IMG/VR virus record: IMGVR_UViG_3300043823_000671
Location: 1 to 64,000 of that record
DNA: 64,000 bases
From: a virus
Strand: one strand, 5' to 3'
The notes beneath the pieces are model-generated. The model saw only the letters and a list, made by a program, of their open reading frames with translations. It had not been told where the DNA came from and searched no databases. Position numbers and translations under genes: made by a program. Shown here piece after piece: positions 19,650-25,968 of the stretch (its first letter is position 1; the number at the start of each line of letters is the position of its first letter).

Positions 19650-20441
19650 ATGAGCGCCGAAGGACAGGCTTATGTTGAATCCAATTCCCCATATTCGGGC
19701 TTGACTTATTTGGTTCACCTTCGCTTAGGTATGCTCGCCAACGAAACCTACGGGTATCGAATTTTCATCGGTGACCGTCGTTTTGCGGAATTGTGCCGTT
19801 GCTCGGAAAAGACTCTCCAGCGTGCACGCCAGCAGATGATTGATGATGGTTTTTTAGCACTCATCAAGCCAGCGAGGGGTCAAAAAGTAGCCGAGTATCA
19901 GTTCCTCTTTCCCAAAGTAGGTGGACAAAATGACCACCTAGTAGGTGGACAAAATGACGAAGTAGGTGGACATCCTGTCCAAGTAGGTGGACATCCTGTC
20001 CAAATTGAGGACCCTACACCTATTAATAGAATTAAAGAAGAATTGAATGAATCTAATTCTCGTCCAAACGCACATCCGTTCGCTAATGAGTTCGAGCAAC
20101 TTTGGGTCATCTATCCACGCAAGATTGGTCGCAAGTCTGCATACGACAAAGTCGTAGCGCAACTCCGACGTGGGGTCGAGTTCAGCACGCTTTATCAAGC
20201 GACCGAGAACTATGCAAAACTTCGCTCTGGGCAAGAAGAAAAATACACACTGCACCCGAGCACTTTTTATGGTTCTTCAAACCGGTACGAAGATTACCTT
20301 CAGGGCGGAGCCGGGGTATCCGTTACTGCGACGCAAAAGCAGTCTCGCTCCGACATTGCTCTGGCTGAGTTCGTGCGACGCCGTGCGAGCGGGACAATCG
20401 ATACGAGCGGGATAATCGAGATTGGGGCGGGCGATGAATGA
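19650..20441 (+). CDS. replication initiator with winged helix and C-terminal loader-binding region
   Basis: 263 residues from ATG 19650, chosen because AGGAAG lies 4 nt upstream; a longer in-frame start lacks one. Residues about 1-85 form a winged helix-turn-helix (LCRCSEKTLQRARQQMIDDGF is the recognition region). Residues about 90-118 are four Gly-Gly-rich repeats encoded by the DNA iterons. The C-terminal domain (FEQLWVIYPRKIGRKSAY...HPSTFYG) is the helicase-loader-contact region found in lambda O-like and DnaD-like phage initiators. The next gene is a G39P-like loader, overlapping by 8 nt. Initiator identity is well supported; exact partners are inferred. Confidence 0.8.
   Translation: MSAEGQAYVESNSPYSGLTYLVHLRLGMLANETYGYRIFIGDRRFAELCRCSEKTLQRARQQMIDDGFLALIKPARGQKVAEYQFLFPKVGGQNDHLVGGQNDEVGGHPVQVGGHPVQIEDPTPINRIKEELNESNSRPNAHPFANEFEQLWVIYPRKIGRKSAYDKVVAQLRRGVEFSTLYQATENYAKLRSGQEEKYTLHPSTFYGSSNRYEDYLQGGAGVSVTATQKQSRSDIALAEFVRRRASGTIDTSGIIEIGAGDE
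19916..20060 (+). repeat. iterons and AT-rich stretch, putative replication origin
   Basis: AGTAGGTGGACA occurs four times at 19916, 19940, 19961 and 19982 (periods 24, 21 and 21 nt). Copy 1 is part of a palindrome (TAGGTGG...CCACCTA); copies 3 and 4 each contain GGACATCCTGTCC. An AT-rich stretch follows directly (about 20000-20060). The layout of iterons plus AT-rich DNA inside the initiator gene is that of the lambda origin in gene O. Confidence 0.65.
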
Positions 20442-20967
20442 ACAAGAAACCATGGAAGTGGTTCGACTGCTTGGGTCTGCTTTCCCAAGTTGGAACGTAT
20501 CAGCAGACACCATTGAGGTTTATGCGATTGCTTTCAACGACGTGCCATATGACGTTGTGAGAAAAGCGTGCACACAGTGGATACTTACAGAGGAATTCCC
20601 GCCAACCGTTGCTGGCATTCGTAAGCAGTGCAGTTCCCTGATGGGTCTTTCCCCAATGCTTTCTCTGGACGCCTGGGGCGAAGTCATAGGGCAAGTCGAA
20701 AAGGTCGGTCACCGAGGACCAACTCGTTTCAGTGACGATGACACAATTGGTCTGACCAGAAAAGTTGTTGAGGCTATTGGCTGGGGGAACATATGCTTCA
20801 GCACGAACATCGAAACCGTGCGTGCCCAGTTCTTGAGACTCTATGATGAGGGTCGCAAGGCAGTGTCAAACGAGATACTTACAAACTTCAATGTGTACAA
20901 CGCACTGAGCGAAGCAAGACAGCAAGCCAACAAAGAGATAGCGCCAGCGAGAAATGAAATTAACTAA
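20434..20967 (+). CDS. G39P-like replicative helicase loader/inhibitor
   Basis: 177 residues from ATG 20434, overlapping the initiator stop. The N-terminal 65 residues (VVRLLGSAFPSWNVSADTI, then DVPYDVVRKACTQWI and FPPTVAGIRK) follow the pattern of the phage helicase loader/inhibitor family of SPP1 G39P. The remainder is helical with no Walker motif, so it is not a DnaC-type AAA+ loader. Tight coupling to the initiator supports a role in delivering a helicase. No DnaB-type helicase is seen in the window, so the host enzyme may be used. Confidence 0.7.
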   Translation: MNEQETMEVVRLLGSAFPSWNVSADTIEVYAIAFNDVPYDVVRKACTQWILTEEFPPTVAGIRKQCSSLMGLSPMLSLDAWGEVIGQVEKVGHRGPTRFSDDDTIGLTRKVVEAIGWGNICFSTNIETVRAQFLRLYDEGRKAVSNEILTNFNVYNALSEARQQANKEIAPARNEIN

Positions 20968-21454
20968 AAACACGATTGTCTTCATCGGCTTCGCTTTAGC
21001 GCTTATTGCGGTAACTGCGATTTCATTTGGTTTGTATTCTTCAAAGCCAGTTGTGACCACGACGACAACGAGCACAACAACAACGACAACAAACCCGGTT
21101 ATCCAAAAGTGGAACCTGTGGCAGTCGGGATTTGACCCGCTTCTAACATCGACCGGCGCCGACTACATAAGCCTTCAAGCCGATTTATCTTCGGCAGATT
21201 TGAGTGGCTCTACGACGATGCTAACGAAACTCGCTTCGGACACACAAGCGCTTAGCGCCCAAGAGACATCACCAAGTGTTTCCGTAAATAAAGCAGTTGC
21301 AACCTACGTATCGGACCTGCAAAAACTCATAAACGACGGCAACACCCTTCTGGCTAATGGGCAAACCACAAACTTCCTTGTGGATGTTTCTGCTATCGCA
21401 AAAGACTCCACGGCGCTGACGACAGCACTACAAAATCCGCAGTTACCACAATAG
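20954..21454 (+). CDS. membrane-anchored extracytoplasmic protein of unknown function
   Basis: 166 residues. One N-terminal transmembrane segment (about 8-28) is followed by a Thr-rich linker (about 34-47) and a helical, Ser/Thr/Ala-rich outer domain with no Cys. This looks like a surface-anchored protein and could act in superinfection exclusion, but no family was recognised. Overlaps the loader gene by 14 nt. Confidence 0.6.
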   Translation: MKLTKNTIVFIGFALALIAVTAISFGLYSSKPVVTTTTTSTTTTTTNPVIQKWNLWQSGFDPLLTSTGADYISLQADLSSADLSGSTTMLTKLASDTQALSAQETSPSVSVNKAVATYVSDLQKLINDGNTLLANGQTTNFLVDVSAIAKDSTALTTALQNPQLPQ

Positions 21455-21463
21455 GATGTAGTT

Positions 21464-21646
21464 ATGAAGAAGTCTCTAGCCGTTCTGTTCAGCATCGCCT
21501 CGCTCACCTCCGCTGTACTGGCATGGGTGTACACGGGTATGGCGGTATTCCAAGAAAATATTATGGATGCACGAGTTGCTTTCGTAACGACTTGTTGTGC
21601 AATTGTCGGGAGCGTTATTTCCGGTTCCCTCAATGAGCAACGGTAG
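21464..21646 (+). CDS. small two-helix membrane protein
   Basis: 60 residues, two hydrophobic helices (about 4-28 and 38-54). It sits 9 nt after the Thr-linker membrane protein, and its stop TAG overlaps the next GTG start. No family recognised. Confidence 0.55.
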   Translation: MKKSLAVLFSIASLTSAVLAWVYTGMAVFQENIMDARVAFVTTCCAIVGSVISGSLNEQR

Positions 21647-22050
21647 TGGAAAGAAAGAAACCACTCAAAAGAACTCAATCGCTAAAAAGGGGAACGAGCG
21701 GGCTAAAGCGCTCTCCTTTGAAGAAGACTGAATCTGCGCTAAAAAGGACGCCGATTAAACCAGTAAGCGATAGGCGAAAAGAAGTAAACAAAAAGCGCAA
21801 AGAAGCGATGCTTGAACACTTTGGGAAACGGGAAACCTGGAAGTGCATGGGGCAAGAAAAGTTCCCACACAAGTGTTTTGGCGAAATAAACGGGCACGAA
21901 ATACTTTCACGCTCACGCTCCGGTCGCACCGACGAAAACCTGTTCGACATGACGGGGATTATCACCATCTGTAACTGGCTCAATTCTTACATCGAAGACA
22001 ATCCACAGTGGGCGCACGAGATGGGATTTGCCAAGCACGCATGGGAATAG
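21646..22050 (+). CDS. HNH/NinG-like basic DNA-associated protein
   Basis: 134 residues from GTG overlapping the previous stop (TAGTG). The N-terminal half is extremely Lys/Arg-rich with repeated LKRT/LKRS elements. The C-terminal half reads WKCMG...CFGEINGHEI...TDENLFDMTGIITICNWLNSYI, the Cys, Gly-His-Glu, Asn and Cys spacing of phage HNH-like endonucleases (NinG/Rap-like). The second His of a full HNH is not clear, so it may be catalytically altered. Likely recombination-associated. Confidence 0.55.
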   Translation: MERKKPLKRTQSLKRGTSGLKRSPLKKTESALKRTPIKPVSDRRKEVNKKRKEAMLEHFGKRETWKCMGQEKFPHKCFGEINGHEILSRSRSGRTDENLFDMTGIITICNWLNSYIEDNPQWAHEMGFAKHAWE

Positions 22051-22081
22051 GGATTCATAAATGGTGGGATAGCATTTTTCT

Positions 22082-22591
22082 ATGAGCGAAAACCCCTTCT
22101 CCCCCGAAAATCTCATCCCTACCTGGACGCAGGCTAATGAAATCCTCAAGGGCGACACGCCCGGACACCCGTTCCGAGGCAACCAGTACTCGTTCAATCA
22201 TGGTGCATCAACCCTCGCCAACCAAGCAAAAAAAGTTGGAGCCGTCACCTATCAAAGTGGTCACACAGGAACCGCCACTGAGCACGGCAACATCGCTTCG
22301 GGTCACCGTGAGGTAGCGAAGGCTATCGAGGACGGTATGCGTTATGGCAAAATCCCTGTCTCAAGGTGGGATGTTGCAAGGAAGGCTGTTGAAGCGCACC
22401 AGTTTGCGTCAAACCAACACCTCAATGCGTCAGGTGCCCATGCGAAAGTTGCACAACTTGAACTCAAGCCAGCAACGGGTAGCAAAATCTCCCAAAACCG
22501 TATGACCACTGCAGAAAACGATGCTTCTACTGCCTCACAAAACGCATCAGCCGCCAGCGACCTTGCTGAACGTCTTACACAAGAAATCTAA
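22082..22591 (+). CDS. protein with one KGDxxGHxFxGNQ tag
   Basis: 169 residues. The start has no Shine-Dalgarno but TAGCAT lies 6 nt before ATG, as in other putative leaderless genes here. Residues about 1-20 (NPFSPENLIPTWTQANEI) are followed by the tag KGDTPGHPFRGNQYS at about 23-37. The next gene begins almost identically (NPFSTENLVPNWTVATEI), so the two are N-terminal paralogues. The rest is helical, Ala/His/Asn-rich, with repeated AxxASxAxxxA heptads. No known domain was recognised. Shared tags in three proteins suggest common targeting or processing. Confidence 0.7.
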   Translation: MSENPFSPENLIPTWTQANEILKGDTPGHPFRGNQYSFNHGASTLANQAKKVGAVTYQSGHTGTATEHGNIASGHREVAKAIEDGMRYGKIPVSRWDVARKAVEAHQFASNQHLNASGAHAKVAQLELKPATGSKISQNRMTTAENDASTASQNASAASDLAERLTQEI

Positions 22592-22602
22592 GAGGAACAA
22601 AG

Positions 22603-23553
22603 ATGACAAACCCCTTCTCCACAGAAAACTTGGTTCCAAACTGGACAGTCGCCACTGAAATCTTAAAGGGCGACGTGCCGGGTCACGACTTCCATGGCAA
22701 CCAGTGGACTGGTGGAAACGCTGGCGAACACTTTGACGGCTATAGCCCGATGGACACCAAGCAGACCCTCGGACAGATTGGGAAGATGACCGTCCTCTCC
22801 ATTTCAGGCGGACGTGTCAATGCTTTGCGTAACTCACATGGCGATACGGTTGGTGTAAACCTGCCTGTCAGCCACGGCTACGGCGTAAACGTTCTTCTCC
22901 ACCCGAACGACACATACACGGTTCAGCGCACCTTCACCCGTTCGGGAATAACCACGGTCAAGGGGCAAGAGGACGGCATCCACGCCGGAGAGATTAGCGA
23001 CACCGCTTACCGTGCTGGAATGTATCAAAACGTTGAGTTTGGCGGACACGTCAAAAAGGCGGAGCAAAGCGTTGCCAAGGGCGATGTAGCCGGACACCCA
23101 TTCCACGGGAACCAGTACACAATCTCATCGCAGGTTTCTGGAAATAACGTTGAGGGGAGCGACAGCAAAAACTACGTAGAGGGTCGCAACGGTGTATTCC
23201 GTAGCAACCTGAACTCCCAATACCACAAAATCCAACGAGGCGACACCCTCGATGCAATCAAGCAACACTTCTCGGGTCTGCGACTTCGCAACCGCCAAAC
23301 GGTCGAACTGACCAAAGGTTCTCCCGACGAGAGCAAGGTTGTCTGCAAGTATTGCGGTAGAAATAAGACCGAGCCTTCGCCCGACAACAGCAAGCCTGAC
23401 ACGGGGCGAGCGACCGTGACGTGGGACCCCAAGACAAAAGACTTCGTCCGCAATGCCGATGGAAGCGTTCAAGGACAGCACTACACGGAAAGTTGGGGCA
23501 ACACCCTCAACCAAATCAACAATCTTGGTATGCAAATGCGGGGACGCATCTAG
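22603..23553 (+). CDS. protein with two KGDxxGHxFHGNQ tags
   Basis: 316 residues. Tag copy 1 at about residues 22-38 and copy 2 at about 159-172 divide it into two segments. The first segment (MTVLSISGGRVNALR...LPVSHGYGVNV...YTVQRTF) resembles a small beta domain seen in other actinophage proteins. The second has QRGDTLDAIKQHF, LysM-like in shape, and a C-x2-C pair (CKYCG). The architecture tag-domain-tag-domain suggests processing into two mature products or two targeting signals. Coupled to the preceding paralogue (11-nt gap). Confidence 0.7.
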   Translation: MTNPFSTENLVPNWTVATEILKGDVPGHDFHGNQWTGGNAGEHFDGYSPMDTKQTLGQIGKMTVLSISGGRVNALRNSHGDTVGVNLPVSHGYGVNVLLHPNDTYTVQRTFTRSGITTVKGQEDGIHAGEISDTAYRAGMYQNVEFGGHVKKAEQSVAKGDVAGHPFHGNQYTISSQVSGNNVEGSDSKNYVEGRNGVFRSNLNSQYHKIQRGDTLDAIKQHFSGLRLRNRQTVELTKGSPDESKVVCKYCGRNKTEPSPDNSKPDTGRATVTWDPKTKDFVRNADGSVQGQHYTESWGNTLNQINNLGMQMRGRI

Positions 23554-24101
23554 TGCGCCATCCCGTTGAGCCCTGCCAACTAATAACTCATCAGCACATC
23601 AAGCCAGGAGACACGGGATTCGCACGAACCAACGGTTTGCTGGGTCTGCTCATTCGAGTTGGTGAAAAGTTAAAGTGGCGAAACGGAAAATATAACCACG
23701 CATTTACCGTTGTCTCAGCCGGTGTCGACAGCAACGAAATTTGGATAGTTCAAGCAACTCTCCGAGGCGTAGTTCTGTCCCGCCTACAAGACCTAATGAA
23801 CACTTCAACAGTTATCGAAATCTTGCCCGCACCAAGCGGTGCTGACCGCAACAAGATTATTGAGTTTGCACACCTACAAGTTGGCGACGCCTATGGCGTT
23901 TTGTCGGACATCTGCATTGGCGTAGACATCCTTTCACCAGAGTGGTTTTGGTCTGTACGACGTAACGGAACGTGGATTTGTAGTGCGCTTGCGGGCGAGG
24001 CACTGCGCTACGGCGGTCACTATATCAACATCCCGGACGTTTATTCAAATACGCCAACACAGTTGTACGAGCAGTTGCTTGAAAGGGTGACGCAACCGTA
24101 G
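23553..24101 (+). CDS. NlpC/P60-superfamily (YiiX-like) hydrolase
   Basis: 182 residues from GTG 23553 in a TAGTG overlap; a longer frame would overlap the upstream gene by 130 nt. The sequence shows the permuted papain-like layout: KPGDTGFARTNG, then a His in YNHAFTVV, then a later Cys in TWICSALAGEALR, with a conserved GxxYGxLSD before it. Such enzymes cut peptidoglycan or isopeptide amides. No signal peptide is seen. It follows the two tagged genes and may act with them. Confidence 0.7.
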   Translation: MRHPVEPCQLITHQHIKPGDTGFARTNGLLGLLIRVGEKLKWRNGKYNHAFTVVSAGVDSNEIWIVQATLRGVVLSRLQDLMNTSTVIEILPAPSGADRNKIIEFAHLQVGDAYGVLSDICIGVDILSPEWFWSVRRNGTWICSALAGEALRYGGHYINIPDVYSNTPTQLYEQLLERVTQP

Positions 24102-24107
24102 TACACT
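24079..24107 (+). promoter_or_regulatory. sigma70-type promoter
   Basis: TTGAAA (24079-24084), 17-bp spacer, TACACT (24102-24107), overlapping the end of the preceding gene and 25 nt before the GTG at 24133. Confidence 0.6.
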
Positions 24108-24132
24108 TCACTCCAAACGAGAGTGAGGCTCA

Positions 24133-24450
24133 GTGTCAATTTTCAAAAACAACGATTACGGGAAAAACGGAAAAGAAAAGTTCGATTTTCACGCAAAAGA
24201 AATGCACCCCTCGAACTGGCGTCGTAGCGAGCAAGAAAAAACGGAGCCGGTTGGTTTCGTCATTTATATCCCACATGAATGCGTCCTTCCATCTCGCTAT
24301 GACCACGAAAACGGGACAATTTTTCAGTGCCTAGGCACGAAGGTTGTGGATGAGCAGGGTAATACAAGAACCTGCGGAGACCGCCATGAATTGCAAAATG
24401 GCTCCTGGGTCCGAATCTACCGAGCGGGCTATGACGGACCTACCGCATAA
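24133..24450 (+). CDS. conserved-looking small protein, unknown
   Basis: 105 residues from GTG with a GAGTGAGG-type ribosome site. Basic N-terminus, then a domain with YIPHECVLP, FQCLGTKV and RTCGDRHEL; three Cys and two His could bind a metal, as in a zinc ribbon. It begins a short operon led by the 24079 promoter. Confidence 0.6.
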   Translation: MSIFKNNDYGKNGKEKFDFHAKEMHPSNWRRSEQEKTEPVGFVIYIPHECVLPSRYDHENGTIFQCLGTKVVDEQGNTRTCGDRHELQNGSWVRIYRAGYDGPTA

Positions 24451-24452
24451 CT

Positions 24453-24644
24453 ATGGCTAAAAAATCCGAGCCAAAGCCAAAAACGGAAAACGGTCATACT
24501 GTCCAGGTTGAGGAATACCACTCAACGATGCTCAATATGAAACTGTATCAACCGTACTGTAGTTGTGGCTGGGAAACAGCACGCTGGGCACGTCAAGAGA
24601 ATGCAGTGGCTCTAGCCAAAAAGCACTTAGCGGAAAGCAAGTAA
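24453..24644 (+). CDS. small protein with CSCGW motif
   Basis: 63 residues, two bases after the previous stop. Basic N-terminus, then YCSCGWETARWARQ and a C-terminal helix. Patterns of this kind occur in many small phage proteins; only two Cys are present, so metal binding would need a partner. Function unknown. Confidence 0.55.
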   Translation: MAKKSEPKPKTENGHTVQVEEYHSTMLNMKLYQPYCSCGWETARWARQENAVALAKKHLAESK

Positions 24645-24681
24645 CCCCCCTACACAAAACACCAGGGGTAGGCTTGTATCC

Positions 24682-25173
24682 ATGACTATCGTGGTGGGCT
24701 GGCTGGACGGCAAAAACGCATGGATTGGTGGAGACTCCGGCGCATTCGGGGAGAGCACCGTCACCATCACCGCCGAAACAAAAGTTTGGAAAGCAGAAAA
24801 CTCCCTAATCGGTTTAGCCGGGTCTTTCCGCCAAGCAGAAATCGCCAAAGAAAGCGGGATAGGCGACCCATACGCACTACGTGACCACCTTCTAACAACT
24901 TGGGAAAACAGAAATAACGTACCCGAAGACTGGGGCGCAGAATTTCTAATCGTTACGCAAAACGAAATCTTTTACATCACCGATGACTTCGCTGTGGTTA
25001 GGAGCAAAGAAAAGTACGGCGCAGTGGGGATGGGTGATGGAACGGCGCTTGGTGCCCTTTATGCAATGCAGGGTGTAACAATGCAACCCAAAGACAGAAT
25101 AAGCACGGCGCTAAAAGCATCCGCAATGCACGGGAACTACGCAAGACCGCCTTTCAAAATCATTTCTCTATGA
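24682..25173 (+). CDS. proteasome/HslV-like Ntn-hydrolase protein
   Basis: 163 residues. It starts MTIVVGW; after Met removal Thr becomes residue 1, and Asp and Lys fall at positions 17 (GGDSGA) and 33 (ETKVWK), which is exactly the T1-D17-K33 set of proteasome beta-type peptidases. A later GMGDGTALGALYAM segment fits the conserved GSG-like region and helix of this fold. Length is short for HslV but near the minimum. TAGGCT lies 7 nt before ATG with no Shine-Dalgarno, so the mRNA is probably leaderless. Overlaps the resolvase gene by 4 nt. Proteolytic activity is inferred; other Ntn roles are possible. Confidence 0.75.
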   Translation: MTIVVGWLDGKNAWIGGDSGAFGESTVTITAETKVWKAENSLIGLAGSFRQAEIAKESGIGDPYALRDHLLTTWENRNNVPEDWGAEFLIVTQNEIFYITDDFAVVRSKEKYGAVGMGDGTALGALYAMQGVTMQPKDRISTALKASAMHGNYARPPFKIISL

Positions 25174-25559
25174 AGCGCACGTATACGTTGACATACGAGC
25201 AACGTCCAGATTTCACTCTCAACAAAGAGCGCACTGTTCACCACATGAAAAGAGCGAAAGTTGTGAAAGAATGGAGAGGGGCTTTTTGCGAATTGGCGCA
25301 CGACTCTATGCTCCCAAGACTGGAAGCAATTGAAGTTATCGCACAGCCCTACGTCCAATCAGCAAAATACAGGCAAGACGTTGGTGCTTGTTTTCCGCTG
25401 GTCAAAGCATCCATTGACGGTCTTGTCGATGCCGGTGTACTCATCGACGATAACTCTAAAGTGGTCGTCAAATTAACGTTTCTGGCGCCCAAATATGGAC
25501 GTGATGCACTAGAACTAAAGATTATAGACACGGGTAAAACAAAGGAAAATGGGCGCTAA
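25170..25559 (+). CDS. RusA-like Holliday junction resolvase
   Basis: 129 residues in an ATGA overlap with the Ntn gene. RusA-type features are an N-terminal start motif with Asn (FTLNKERT), and a central RQDVGACFPLVKASIDGLVDA segment followed by GVLIDDNSKV, giving the spaced Asp residues of the active site, then a C-terminal strand. RusA resolves branched DNA before packaging. Paired with Gam/Sak4/SSB genes elsewhere in the window. Confidence 0.75.
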   Translation: MKRTYTLTYEQRPDFTLNKERTVHHMKRAKVVKEWRGAFCELAHDSMLPRLEAIEVIAQPYVQSAKYRQDVGACFPLVKASIDGLVDAGVLIDDNSKVVVKLTFLAPKYGRDALELKIIDTGKTKENGR

Positions 25560-25602
25560 AATAAGGTTTCTCAACCCTCGGCAATAAACCCATGACCTAA
25601 AC

Positions 25603-25631
25603 TGGACACAAACCAGATACCGCACTACACT
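25603..25631 (+). promoter_or_regulatory. promoter before small HTH gene
   Basis: TGGACA (25603-25608), 17-bp spacer, TACACT (25626-25631), followed by AAACCCCC and GAAAGGA ribosome site. CTAAAC also occurs at 25597, just before the -35. Confidence 0.6.
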
Positions 25632-25654
25632 AAACCCCCAGAAAGGAACGACTA

Positions 25655-25921
25655 ATGCCTTCTTCTCAAGAACCAATTTCACCCCTTCCCGAGCGCAAGT
25701 CAGCAGACGCCGACACGCCCGAGATTGCCTCGCTACTGCAACACATCAAGGATGTGTCGCACCAAATGCGTGAGAGCGAGAAGAAGGTTGTCGAACTCGG
25801 CAAGGAGCGCCGTCAAACGGTCACCAGGCTTCGTGAAAAGGGCGTTACGTGGCGCAAGATTGCTGAGTGGGCTGGTACTACCGACCAGGCACTCTACAAG
25901 CACCACAACCGAGACAAATAA
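25655..25921 (+). CDS. small coiled-coil/HTH protein
   Basis: 88 residues, AAAGGA upstream. Residues about 25-60 form a coiled coil; residues about 60-84 (RLREKGVTWRKIAEWAGTTD) form a helix-turn-helix of the type found in small phage regulators. It has its own promoter and precedes the large helicase, so it may regulate that region. Confidence 0.6.
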   Translation: MPSSQEPISPLPERKSADADTPEIASLLQHIKDVSHQMRESEKKVVELGKERRQTVTRLREKGVTWRKIAEWAGTTDQALYKHHNRDK

Positions 25922-25934
25922 CTCAATCATGTTA

Positions 25935-25951
25935 CTAAACCCTGCTACACT
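25935..25951 (+). promoter_or_regulatory. CTAAACCC-N3-TACACT promoter element
   Basis: Exact copy of the recurring element: CTAAACCC (25935-25942), TGC, TACACT (25946-25951), 17 nt before the helicase ATG. The -35 at 17 bp (TCAATC) is poor, suggesting activator or WhiB-type help. Confidence 0.65.
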
Positions 25952-25968
25952 ATTTGCAGGGAGAATAC

